Shown here one piece after another: positions 8,979 through 16,714 of a stretch of 37,099 nt of DNA. The position numbers were made by a program, and so were the translations under genes. This DNA is from Sphingomonas sp. 8AM (GTDB lineage: Bacteria; Pseudomonadota; Alphaproteobacteria; Sphingomonadales; Sphingomonadaceae), in NCBI RefSeq assembly GCF_902506455.1, contig NZ_LR733846.1, positions 1 to 37,099 on the forward strand, given 5' to 3'. The notes beneath the pieces are model-generated. The model was not told the origin of the DNA, searched no databases, and saw only the letters and a list, made by a program, of their open reading frames with translations. How positions within the stretch are numbered: position 1 is the stretch's first letter; the number at the start of each line of letters is the position of its first letter.

Positions 8979-9839
8979 TTATTCGGTCACGCGCCTGACG
9001 AAGGCTGACACATCCGCGAGCACCGGCGCACGCCCGCGGAAGGGGCGGGCGAGCGCGAGCAGGATGCCGACGTGACCGAGCTTTGAATAGGCGCGGACCT
9101 CTTCAGGCACGCCGCCCGCCCGCAGTTTTGCTGCCAGCGCGCGGCTGTTGCGCGGTTGCACGACGGTGTCGCCGGTGCCGTACAGCAGCAGCGCCGCGGG
9201 GTCGCCCGCCCCGGCCCATCTGACGGGCTGCGTATCGGAGGGATCAGGCCAGCGTCCGAACGCCGCGCGGCTCGCGGCGACGTCGAAGGGAGCAAAATCA
9301 TAGGGGCCGGCGAGCCCGACTAGGCCCTTCACCGCGGCGCGTTCGTCGCCGAGCCAGCGCGGGTCGACCGCCAGCATCGCCGCGATATAGGCGCCGGCGG
9401 AATGCCCCATCAGCACCACCGCCTTGCCGTTGCCGCCGTGCTCGCCGGCATGCGCCATCGTCCACCGCACCGCCGCCGCGCCATCCTCGAGGAACGCGGG
9501 ATATCGGACCGCGGGGACCAGGCGATAGTCCGGCACGATCGTCACGAACCCCTGCGCGGCGAGCGCGCGGCCGACGAACGCATAGCCCGCGCGCGTGCCG
9601 CTGTTCCAGCTTCCGCCGTAGAAGAAGACCACCACCGGCCGAGGTCGCGTCGACGGGGCACGCGGCGCGTAGACATCAAGGCGCTGGCGTGGGTCAGGGC
9701 CGTAAGGAACGTTCCGGGCGACGCGTAGGCCGCCGCGGTCCTTCGGGACCAATGCGTCGAAGGTGGTCAACGGCGAGCAGGCAGCGACAAGCGCGCCGAG
9801 CAGCACGGCCATGCGCGCGCGCGCCGTCGGACGGCTCAT
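8979..9839 (-). CDS. Alpha/beta hydrolase (carboxylesterase/lipase-like), exported
   Basis: This 286-residue serine hydrolase has an N-terminal hydrophobic stretch ending LVAAC at about residue 20, suggesting a lipoprotein or secreted enzyme. The fold markers are an oxyanion-hole segment FFYGGSWNSG, the nucleophile elbow GHSAG, an Asp-containing strand YGTGDTVV, and a likely catalytic His in KLGHVG. These fit the small esterase/acetyl-hydrolase group; the substrate is unknown. The start overlaps the stop of the upstream exonuclease gene by ATGA, so it is the last gene of a four-gene operon running from 11684 to 8979. Confidence 0.8.
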   Translation of the reverse strand: MSRPTARARMAVLLGALVAACSPLTTFDALVPKDRGGLRVARNVPYGPDPRQRLDVYAPRAPSTRPRPVVVFFYGGSWNSGTRAGYAFVGRALAAQGFVTIVPDYRLVPAVRYPAFLEDGAAAVRWTMAHAGEHGGNGKAVVLMGHSAGAYIAAMLAVDPRWLGDERAAVKGLVGLAGPYDFAPFDVAASRAAFGRWPDPSDTQPVRWAGAGDPAALLLYGTGDTVVQPRNSRALAAKLRAGGVPEEVRAYSKLGHVGILLALARPFRGRAPVLADVSAFVRRVTE

Positions 9840-10393
9840 GCGCCGGCGCGCGCGGCAGCGTAGGACAAGGCGTCGTCGCGCACCTTTCGCCACAGGTCGC
9901 ATTCCGCCTTCGCATCGGCCAGCGCGCGGTGCGCGGGCGCGTCGCTCTTGGTCGCATTCACGCGCGCGACAAGGTCGCGGACCGTCGTCGTCAGCTCGTG
10001 TGCCGGAACGACCTCGCGCAGGATCGCGGCGGCGGTCTCGCATAGCGCCACGTCGGTGTCCTGCAGACGCAGGGCATGGCGGGGAAGGGCGGCGGCCCGC
10101 AGCACTGCGCTCATCCACTTGCCGTCCCACGACGGCGCGCTTGCGAAAAGCGCGTGGCCGGACAGCGCCTCCATCATCCGGCCCGCGACAAGCTCGTGCG
10201 CGGTGCCCTCGTGGATTAACGTCTCGCGCGCGATGCCATGGATCCGTTCGGCGTCGGGGTCCCAGTCGCTCCAGCCGGGTGCCGGTGCGATCAGATGGCT
10301 TTCGCACCGGCCGTCTTCGAACACCCACGCCACCTCGATCGGATAGCTTCGATCCGCCAGCGAAGACGCTTCGAAGTCGAGGAACACGTTCAC
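9836..10393 (-). CDS. DnaQ-like DEDDh 3'-5' exonuclease
   Basis: This 185-residue protein begins NVFLDFEASSL, the first DEDD motif with the metal-binding Asp and Glu near the N-terminus. The third motif near the end is HRALAD, giving the DEDDh arrangement (His four residues before Asp). The length fits a stand-alone exonuclease domain such as an RNase T or epsilon relative; whether RNA or DNA is the substrate is open. The start is GTG at 10393 with GGAGAAGG a few bases upstream, overlapping the preceding stop by GTGA. It is coupled on both sides to its neighbours. Confidence 0.85.
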   Translation of the reverse strand: MNVFLDFEASSLADRSYPIEVAWVFEDGRCESHLIAPAPGWSDWDPDAERIHGIARETLIHEGTAHELVAGRMMEALSGHALFASAPSWDGKWMSAVLRAAALPRHALRLQDTDVALCETAAAILREVVPAHELTTTVRDLVARVNATKSDAPAHRALADAKAECDLWRKVRDDALSYAAARAGA

Positions 10394-10728
10394 TGGTCCT
10401 TCTCCACCGTCGCGTACCACTCCGCATAGCCGGTGTTTCGCGCCATATGGCGGTTCAGGTCCGGCGTTCCGTCGGTCCACCAGACCGGCCCACGCTCGCC
10501 GAGCCCGACCTTGGCGGCATCGACGCGCGCGCGCGCTTGCCGGAGCGACGCTTCGTCGTCGCTCCGCATCGCAGCCTGCACGGCGCGGCGGGCGGACATG
10601 AGCTCGTCGACCAGCGCCTGCCGCACGTGCGGCGCCAGCGACGGATTGCTCCGGCGCCATAACCGCCCGCGCACGATAATGTAGCGCGCGTCGGGCGTGG
10701 TGAGGGGCGCGGTTATGCCCGCCGCCAC
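10390..10728 (-). CDS. Small conserved-looking protein of unknown function
   Basis: This protein has 112 residues and no family I can name with confidence. It is Arg/Ala-rich with a probable helical hairpin (about 35-75, including ALVDELMSARRAVQAAM). Its N-terminal strand is YIIVRGRLWRRSNP and its C-terminal part is Trp/Tyr-rich. No catalytic motif is seen. It starts at GTG 10728, overlapping the SDR stop by 16 nt, and ends in the GTGA overlap with the exonuclease. Tight coupling on both sides supports it being a real gene of the operon. Confidence 0.7.
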   Translation of the reverse strand: MAAGITAPLTTPDARYIIVRGRLWRRSNPSLAPHVRQALVDELMSARRAVQAAMRSDDEASLRQARARVDAAKVGLGERGPVWWTDGTPDLNRHMARNTGYAEWYATVEKDQ

Positions 10729-11684
10729 CGCAGGACACCCAGAACGGCCAGCCCGGCCGTGGCCGCGACGCCCACCGCCGCTGCCTTGCGCCGCCGGTCG
10801 GGATGACGTCGACCGCCCTCGATCCCGCTGACGCTCGCGGGCGGGTCGAACAGCGCGCCGCTGCTGTCCGGACCGGCCTCCGCCTTGTCGCTCCAGCGAT
10901 CCATGAACCCGTTCATCATCGCTGCCGAAAGGTTCGGGACGAAGAACTGACCGAGCTTCAAGGCTATGGCAGGCGCGCCGACCACCGTGGTGTTCCGCGG
11001 ATGATCGGCAAGCCGGACAACCGCCTTGGCCACCGTCTCCGGCGCCAGCGCGCCGGGCGGAAGTGACAGCCTCGCGCCCGTGTAATTGGCGGCATGGTCG
11101 ATGCCGGGTGTATCGACGAAGGTCGGGTATACGTCGCAGACGTGGATGCGCGGGTGCTTCGACAATTCGCCGCGGAGCGCCTCGCTGAAGCCGCGCAGCC
11201 CGAACTTGCTGGCGGCATATGCTGCCGCATAGGGCGTGGCGACGAAGCCGCCGACCGAGATCATGTTGACGAACGTGCCATGATCCTGCGCGAGGAAGAT
11301 CGGCAACACCGCATGGGCATCGTTCATGTGCCCGATGAGGTTGGCGGCGACGACCTGCGCGTGATCCCCGATCGGCACGCCTTCATAGCGGCCGACGACG
11401 CCGACGCCGACGTTGCTGAACCATAGATCAATGCGGCCGAGAAGGTCGCGCGCCTCTGAAGCAAGTTGCGCGACGGCCCCGGCGTCGGTGACATCCACGG
11501 TCCGCACATGCGCCTCGCCGCCGGCTGCACGACAACGAGCCGCGATGTCATTGAGCCCTGCCTGTCCTCGTGCTGCGAGCACGAGGTGAGCGCCGCTCTT
11601 CGCGAACCTGAGTGCGGTGGCGGCGCCTACGCCACTCGAGGCGCCGGTGATGACGACGCACTTCGCTGCCTTTTTGCCTGCCAC
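10713..11684 (-). CDS. Short-chain dehydrogenase/reductase with C-terminal membrane anchor
   Basis: This 323-residue SDR has the NAD(P) motif TGASSGVG near residue 14, the NVG-type structural motif in FSNVGVG, a catalytic Ser in MISVGG, and YAAAYAASKFG carrying the Tyr-x-x-x-Lys pair. It is longer than classical SDRs (about 250 aa). The extra C-terminus is a Pro/Arg-rich linker and one hydrophobic helix ending in WRRRA, which suggests attachment to the inner membrane. The start is GTG at 11684 with only a weak ribosome site. It is the first gene of the operon continuing to 8979. The substrate is unknown. Confidence 0.85.
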   Translation of the reverse strand: MAGKKAAKCVVITGASSGVGAATALRFAKSGAHLVLAARGQAGLNDIAARCRAAGGEAHVRTVDVTDAGAVAQLASEARDLLGRIDLWFSNVGVGVVGRYEGVPIGDHAQVVAANLIGHMNDAHAVLPIFLAQDHGTFVNMISVGGFVATPYAAAYAASKFGLRGFSEALRGELSKHPRIHVCDVYPTFVDTPGIDHAANYTGARLSLPPGALAPETVAKAVVRLADHPRNTTVVGAPAIALKLGQFFVPNLSAAMMNGFMDRWSDKAEAGPDSSGALFDPPASVSGIEGGRRHPDRRRKAAAVGVAATAGLAVLGVLRWRRA

Positions 11685-11747
11685 GTTTTCTGCCTTGCTG
11701 GGTACGACAGGAGCATGACGATCGCTACGCAGGGTCGTTCCGACCGG

Positions 11748-12572
11748 TTAAGCAGCCTCCTTGGTGGCGACAGTGCTCAACAATTCGGCGTTAAAGTCGT
11801 CCTTGTCTGCGGAGAAGTGCGCGCGGCGATGGCAGTTGGGGCAAATACCCGCCACGAATTGTGGATCATCGGGGCCCCCGTCGCTTAACCGCCGAATATG
11901 ATGAGCCTCCAAAAAGGGGCGACCGCTTGACGTGGTGAACGGCGCGGGATTGCCGCAGCCCTCACATACGCCTGCGGCGCGCTCAAGTACCCAATCGCGG
12001 ACAGCGCGACTGCGTTGAAATAGGATTGCGGCAGGGCTGTTGTTCGCCTTTGCAACCGGCACATTTGTAGCTGCTTGATAAGCTCGTGCGCGTAGCTCGG
12101 CCGGTGTAGTCGGCGGCGGCGGCTCAAGAGCGAGCTGATCGCCTTCGAGTTCGAGCTCTTGAAAGGGCACGAGATTGAACACGATTGCGTCGCGTTCCGC
12201 ACCGTTCTGATCCCTTTGTCGCTCGATCTCCCAGCCGGAACAGGCGAAGAGTCCATCGAACCTGACCAACCCGCCCTTCGCTTGCTGTGTAAACACGAGC
12301 AGATCTTTGCCGAGCAAAGAGTGATCGCGGATCGCGGCATTGCCGCTGATCATCTGCATGTCGCCGGTTTGCCCCTGACCGGTATACCGCAGAGTACCAT
12401 CCGGGAGGTGTTGATCTTTGTATCCTATGGCGCCGGCCCCTTGGCCGGTGAAGATGAAGATCCCTGGAGAGCGGACGGGCGTCGAGATGCCGCTCTGCTG
12501 CTGCCCTCCAAACCGCGCGTGGATGTCCATACGACGATCGTAGCTCTGATGGATGACGAATGGCCAATGCAT
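11748..12572 (-). CDS. HNH endonuclease, McrA-like, possible modification-dependent restriction
   Basis: This protein has 274 residues. The N-terminal half begins YDRRMDIHARFGGQQQSGIS and includes RYTGQGQTGDM and NAAIRDHSLLGKDLLVF. This domain is seen on many HNH restriction-like proteins and resembles base-reading domains of the SRA type. The C-terminal HNH has CEGCG, FLEAHHIRRLSDGG with the catalytic His pair, and CPNCHRRAH, giving a zinc site from two CxxC knuckles. Known relatives include 5-methylcytosine-dependent enzymes, so a type IV restriction role is plausible but not shown. There is no methyltransferase next to it, which fits a modification-dependent enzyme. It is on its own between the SDR operon and a lipoprotein gene. 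Confidence 0.75.
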   Translation of the reverse strand: MHWPFVIHQSYDRRMDIHARFGGQQQSGISTPVRSPGIFIFTGQGAGAIGYKDQHLPDGTLRYTGQGQTGDMQMISGNAAIRDHSLLGKDLLVFTQQAKGGLVRFDGLFACSGWEIERQRDQNGAERDAIVFNLVPFQELELEGDQLALEPPPPTTPAELRARAYQAATNVPVAKANNSPAAILFQRSRAVRDWVLERAAGVCEGCGNPAPFTTSSGRPFLEAHHIRRLSDGGPDDPQFVAGICPNCHRRAHFSADKDDFNAELLSTVATKEAA

Positions 12573-12841
12573 GCCAGCAGGCTAAGACATTCCCGGCCAT
12601 AGTCTAGGGCAGCGGCACACCCTAGCTGAGCACGGTCGCGAGCGGTGCCGCGAGGTCGCTCGACGATCGTGCAACGACCAGGCGGCCAGAAAACTGGCGC
12701 CGACTGGCGTGGGTCGGCGATGACGGAAGTTGCGGGGTGCAGCAAAGCGGCTGCCGCGCATCATGCCGCCTGATCTACTTCTGCCACTTGTTCGCACTCG
12801 GCAGAGGCTGGTGATCAAGCATATGTACGGGAGCCAACAGG
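12573..12841. other. Intergenic, nothing recognised
   Basis: Between the HNH gene and the hairpin after the lipoprotein gene I see no gene with good codon structure and no repeat. The stretch probably carries the promoter of the minus-strand HNH gene, but I cannot point to clear -35/-10 boxes. Confidence 0.4.
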
Positions 12842-12866
12842 CGGTCCCATCGACGCGATGGGACCG
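12842..12866 (-). terminator. Hairpin downstream of the lipoprotein gene
   Basis: CGGTCCCATCG (12842-12852) and CGATGGGACCG (12856-12866) form a perfect 11-bp stem around a 3-nt loop, 20 nt past the stop of the lipoprotein gene on the minus strand. No T-run follows, so it may be a transcript-stabilising hairpin or an atypical terminator. Confidence 0.55.
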
Positions 12867-12886
12867 ATGTGCGGCTAAGAGTGTCC

Positions 12887-13222
12887 TTAAAGGCAGGCCT
12901 CAGTCCTCTTGCGGAAGGGCACAATCCTGCTGATCGTCCTGACCTCCACTTGCCCTGGTGAGAAGGTGAAAGTGGCAGAAGTGTCGTTCTCAAGCGTGAA
13001 GTGCAGCACCGTCGTTCCGTCCGGACGCTTGATAATGTTGGGCGCTCCGAGGCGTCCGAGGTTCTCGATAAGGCAGCGGGTGACCTCGTCTGTCGGCTTG
13101 TCTGTCTTGTAAACCTCGCGAGGCGCACGCTGCTGAAGATCAGCGACTGTTGTCGTGCTGCAACCGGCGGCGGCCAGCAGGCTAGTGGTGAGGATGGAAG
13201 TAAGAAGGAGGCGGTACTGCAT
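12887..13222 (-). CDS. Small lipoprotein of unknown function
   Basis: This 111-residue protein starts with a basic residue and a hydrophobic segment, then a lipobox AAGC with Cys21, so it is expected to be lipidated and membrane-anchored. The mature part (about 90 residues) has a likely beta-rich pattern (TTVLHFTLEND, ATFTFSPGQVEVRTISRIVPF) and two further cysteines (CLI and the last ACL) that could form a disulfide. No family is recognised. The ATG at 13222 was chosen because the signal peptide begins there; the open frame continues upstream through a dispersed repeat, which I do not regard as part of the gene. Confidence 0.65.
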   Translation of the reverse strand: MQYRLLLTSILTTSLLAAAGCSTTTVADLQQRAPREVYKTDKPTDEVTRCLIENLGRLGAPNIIKRPDGTTVLHFTLENDTSATFTFSPGQVEVRTISRIVPFRKRTEACL

Positions 13223-13293
13223 GCGGGGTCTCCGTCGCTCGTTGTCCATTGGAGCGACGGCCCGAAGCCGGATGTTGGAAACACTGGCAATGC

Positions 13294-13447
13294 ACAGCGC
13301 GCATGCGCCTTTACCGGCAAGCCGGCTGGACATGCGCGCATGCCACCCGGCCGAAGAACTCGACCGGTTGCACTGCTTTTGGAGTTTCCACGCCCCACCG
13401 ACCCTCTCGAGCCGGCGAGCGCGGTTTGCCGCGACGGCGATGGTTAG
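13294..13447. repeat. Dispersed repeat, copy A (about 150 bp)
   Basis: This stretch matches 36740-36889 in the same orientation. The best block is GGACATGCGCGCATGCCA, then CGACCGGTTGC, then a GC-rich hairpin-like region and GCGGTT. On the minus strand both copies encode a similar peptide (NRSSSSAGWHARMS here, NRSNSSVEWHARMS in copy B). It fills most of the gap between the lipoprotein gene and the CE15 gene. Confidence 0.75.
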
Positions 13448-13618
13448 TCCAGCGAAAGCGATGAGCGGATGTGGATGATCGAAAGGTGAACCGCGCGGGA
13501 GGGGCAATTACCTCCCTTAGTGGACGTGGCATGTCTCGCACTTGCCTCCATTCTGCACGATCGTCAAAACGTCGCTGTAACAAGGCGTTGCGCTTCAAGG
13601 CGGCGAGGAGGGGCGGTG

Positions 13619-15115
13619 ATGAACGTTAGGCGCATAGGCGGTGCTTTAATCGCAGCATGTCTCGCCTCCGCATCACTGGCGGCCGGGCCTTGGACGGCCG
13701 AGCAGGACCATGCAGATATGATGCGTCAGCTCGGTATAACCCAGTTGCGCCCCGGTGCGAGCGGCGATCCGGCCGCACCAAATGCAGCTAATTACGATCC
13801 TGGCAAAGCCAATCCGTATCCAGTCTGGCCTGACTTGCTAACAATGGCGGACGGGCGACCGGTGACGACCGCAGCGATGTGGCAGCAGCGGCGGCGGCCA
13901 GAGCTGATCGAGCTGTTCGAGCGCGAGATCTACGGGCGGATCCCGGTGAACGTACCCGGAGTGACATGGCGCATCGACACCGCGGATCGCGAATATTCTG
14001 GTGGCAAGCCGGTGCTGGCACAGCAGCTCGTCGGTCACGTCGACAACCGGGCAGCGCCGGAGATCGACGTCGACATCCGCGCGACGCTGGTGCTGCCGGC
14101 GAACGCGAAGAGCCCTGTGCCCCTGTTGATGATGTTCGCGCCAGCACGTTATCCGTCACCAAGCCAGCCAAATGCGGCCGAGGCGGCGCGGCTCGACGCA
14201 GCGCTCAAGGCGACGTTAGTTGCGCGAGATCCTGCGCTCGCGACTATCCTCGCCGCACATCCCGGTTTTGAGTTCGTCAAACCAGGCGGCTTTGTCGCGC
14301 CCCCGCCCGACGACGAGCGCATAACCAAGGTGATTGCAGCCGGCTGGGGCGTAGCGCTGCTCGATACATCGACCATCCAGGCAGACAATGGCGCGGGGCT
14401 GCGCGAGGGGATCATCGGCTTGGTCAACAAGGGCGCATCTCGCACGCCGGAGCAATGGGGCGCATTACGCGCATGGGGCTGGGGCGCGAGCCGGCTCCTC
14501 GATTATCTCGGCACGCGCTCAGAGGTTGACGTGGCGCATGTCGGCATCGAAGGCGTGTCGCGCTGGGGAAAGGCGGCGCTGGTCACCGCCGCGCTCGACG
14601 AGCGCTTCGCGATGGTACTGATCGGATCGTCGGGGGAGGGCGGGGTCAAACCGCACCGACGCAACTTCGGTGAACAGGTTGAGAACCTGACGGGCACCAG
14701 CGAGTACCACTGGATGGCGGGCAATTTCCTCAAGTACGGGACGGAACGCGGACGCCTCGGGCGCAAGACCGCCAACGATTTGCCAATTGAGTCACATGAG
14801 CTTTTGGCGCTGGTGGCGCCGCGGCTTGCCTTTGTGAGCTACGGAGTACCGGAGCAGGGCGACGCCAACTGGCTCGATCAGCAAGGCAGCTACATGGCGA
14901 CGGTGGCGGCGGGGCGCGCGTGGACCCTGCTTGGCCGGCGAGACCTTGGTCGCGGACACGATTATCGCACGGCGCTGCTTCCGCCGCAGGGCACCAATCT
15001 GCTTAATGGTGAGCTTGCTTGGCGGCAGCATGAGGGCGGTCATACCGACGCGCCTAATATGACCTATTTTCTCGATTGGGCGGATGACATGGTCGGTCGC
15101 GTTCGGCAAAGATGA
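13619..15115 (+). CDS. CE15-type glucuronoyl (4-O-methyl) methylesterase, secreted
   Basis: This 498-residue enzyme has a signal peptide (RRIGGALIAACLASASLAAG, cleavage after about residue 22). The family hallmark is GVSRWGKAAL with nucleophile Ser314. GSSGEGG follows and supplies the acidic residue region, and a late His lies in HEGGHTDAPN. CE15 enzymes split the ester between lignin alcohols and 4-O-methyl-glucuronic acid of xylan, so the protein probably acts in the periplasm or outside. The length fits bacterial CE15 members. The ATG at 13619 follows a GGAGGGG ribosome site and starts the signal peptide; the frame is open further upstream without protein character. It is alone, with no xylan operon seen. 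Confidence 0.85.
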   Translation: MNVRRIGGALIAACLASASLAAGPWTAEQDHADMMRQLGITQLRPGASGDPAAPNAANYDPGKANPYPVWPDLLTMADGRPVTTAAMWQQRRRPELIELFEREIYGRIPVNVPGVTWRIDTADREYSGGKPVLAQQLVGHVDNRAAPEIDVDIRATLVLPANAKSPVPLLMMFAPARYPSPSQPNAAEAARLDAALKATLVARDPALATILAAHPGFEFVKPGGFVAPPPDDERITKVIAAGWGVALLDTSTIQADNGAGLREGIIGLVNKGASRTPEQWGALRAWGWGASRLLDYLGTRSEVDVAHVGIEGVSRWGKAALVTAALDERFAMVLIGSSGEGGVKPHRRNFGEQVENLTGTSEYHWMAGNFLKYGTERGRLGRKTANDLPIESHELLALVAPRLAFVSYGVPEQGDANWLDQQGSYMATVAAGRAWTLLGRRDLGRGHDYRTALLPPQGTNLLNGELAWRQHEGGHTDAPNMTYFLDWADDMVGRVRQR

Positions 15116-15219
15116 TCTATCAAGGCCCCGCGCGGCAGCTCAATAATTTCAGTTCTTCGGCGCGCCTTGATGTCCAACCTTGCAGTGACCCATTAGTTTG
15201 AGCAGCTTGAGGATTAAGG

Positions 15220-15870
15220 ATGACAGACGATCTTGGGATCGGTGACGGGATCACGTGGCGCCCTGCTAGCAAGCGCAAGTTGTTGGATACAAGTGATCCA
15301 GATCGAGCGATAGAAATCGTTGCCTTTTTTGAACAAATGGCGATCACCGCGGCACAGGATTGGGGCCCTCAGCAGCCGATAATAGCAGCGATACGCCGAG
15401 ATGCTGCTTTGCAGAGAGCTGAAGATGCCGCTGAGGCTGACAAGGATCCCGCGTATTTAGGCGGTGATATTTTCAACGCTCGATATCGGGAACGATCAAC
15501 GATCGCCTGGTACATCCGAGAAATGGACGCCAACGCCACCATGACTGAGGCGGCGTTAGCGGGCGGGCGGCCGTGGGAAGCAATCTCTTGGGCGATGAAG
15601 CTGGCGGAGGCGCTCACGGAGGCTCGGCTTCGATATGATTGGAATAGAGCGGCTGAGGTCGGCAAGAAGCAACTTGACCATTCAGCAGACGGTCGAGCTC
15701 TGCGACGGCGGCAACCGGCGGCGGATCGTGTCGCCCGCGTACGTCAGCTGATATGCCAAGGTTGCTCTGTACGATCCGCGCGGGACAAGGCCGCAGCCGA
15801 GTTCGACGTGTCGCCCAGCACCATCTCCCGAGATTATTATGCTTGGAAGCGTTCCGAACCGGTAGACTAG
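15220..15870 (+). CDS. Phage/island protein with C-terminal helix-turn-helix
   Basis: This 216-residue protein is of unknown function. The N-terminal 130 residues are acidic/Ala-rich and helical with no known motif. The C-terminal 50 residues contain VRQLICQGCSVRSARDKAAAEF and then VSPSTISRDYYAW, a helix-turn-helix as in resolvase- or regulator-type DNA binders. The start ATG at 15220 has AAGG just upstream. It heads a plus-strand cluster with an excisionase-like protein and a small terminase subunit, so a role in control of a prophage or satellite is likely. Confidence 0.65.
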   Translation: MTDDLGIGDGITWRPASKRKLLDTSDPDRAIEIVAFFEQMAITAAQDWGPQQPIIAAIRRDAALQRAEDAAEADKDPAYLGGDIFNARYRERSTIAWYIREMDANATMTEAALAGGRPWEAISWAMKLAEALTEARLRYDWNRAAEVGKKQLDHSADGRALRRRQPAADRVARVRQLICQGCSVRSARDKAAAEFDVSPSTISRDYYAWKRSEPVD

Positions 15871-15923
15871 AACGCGGGACGCTCCGTAGCTCGTCGAACC
15901 AGCAACAACGCTGGAGTGACGAC

Positions 15924-16133
15924 ATGTCCATCGAACAATCCCAAACGACCTATTTGTGTCAGGAGCTCGTTTCCCGGCGCTGGGGCGTGAGCACGCGAAC
16001 ACTCGAAGGTTGGCGGTACCGGCTCAAGGGGCCAAATTTCGTGCGGATTGGCGGACGTGTTCGCTACCGGCTGAGCGATCTCGAGGATTTCGAGCGTTCC
16101 GGCTCGGTGCTCACGGGCGAACTCGGACGATGA
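15924..16133 (+). CDS. AlpA/excisionase-like HTH protein
   Basis: This 69-residue protein has the MerR-like winged helix of the helix_turn_helix_17/AlpA group: a short lead, then VSRRWGVSTRTLEGWRYRLKG, then FVRIGGRVRYRLSDLEDFE. Such proteins bind DNA next to attachment sites or promoters and direct excision or transcription of prophages and islands. Its stop overlaps the next start by ATGA, so the two are co-translated. No integrase gene is in the window. Confidence 0.85.
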   Translation: MSIEQSQTTYLCQELVSRRWGVSTRTLEGWRYRLKGPNFVRIGGRVRYRLSDLEDFERSGSVLTGELGR

Positions 16134-16627
16134 TGGCTGCAAAAGCTCGCGGTGGCTCGCCCGCGTTTCGCTTGGCGGACTGGGGAAGGGAGCAGCGGAG
16201 CGGCTCTCGTTCGGCAGATCACCTGCTGCTCCATCTCACGGCGCTCTGCAACAAGTCTCACCGATGCACTCTGAGCGACAGCGGGATCGCCAACTACTTT
16301 GACCTGAAAAAGCGTAGCGTCAGCCGCCATCTGGGTATCTTGCGAGCGCGGGGCCTCATCAAGGTCCACTTCGAAGGGACCGGACGTACGAAGCGGGTCA
16401 TCACCTTCTGCATAGCGTCGAGCCACGGCCAATCTGGCGCCGCGACGACGCCAAAATGGCATGCGGGCCTGCGCCAAAATGGCGGACAGAATCATTCAAG
16501 TCTTGAATCAAGCACAAGCCGCGAATCGCCGCATGAGAGGCGGCTTGTGCGGCCAATCCCTGCGACCGCTTCGGCTTGGGAAGCGGCGTGCGCCTACCGG
16601 CCGCCTGAGCATCCCAGCGATTCATGA
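16130..16627 (+). CDS. Winged-helix DNA-binding protein
   Basis: This 165-residue protein has a probable winged helix at about 30-95: LLLHLTALCNKSHRCTLSDS, then IANYFDLKKRSVSRHLGILR, then GLIKVHFEGTGRTKR, the last being the wing. The C-terminal 60 residues are polar and look disordered. Proteins like this act as replication or transcription regulators in prophages. The ATG at 16130 overlaps the upstream stop by ATGA. Another methionine is at codon 2, so the exact start may shift by one residue. Confidence 0.65.
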   Translation: MMAAKARGGSPAFRLADWGREQRSGSRSADHLLLHLTALCNKSHRCTLSDSGIANYFDLKKRSVSRHLGILRARGLIKVHFEGTGRTKRVITFCIASSHGQSGAATTPKWHAGLRQNGGQNHSSLESSTSRESPHERRLVRPIPATASAWEAACAYRPPEHPSDS

Positions 16628-16714
16628 GGGGGGCGTCAAAACTTCGTCGGTATCGGCCGGACACCGGCGTGGGGCTAAAAATCTCTCAAAAGCGAAAAAT
16701 GAAAGGGGGGTCAG

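Noticed and set aside
13223..13507. Upstream extension of the lipoprotein frame through the repeat
   Set aside because: A lipoprotein signal peptide must be at the N-terminus, which fixes the start at 13222.
13520..13618. Upstream extension of the CE15 esterase
   Set aside because: The signal peptide begins at ATG 13619 after a GGAGGGG site; the extra residues look random.
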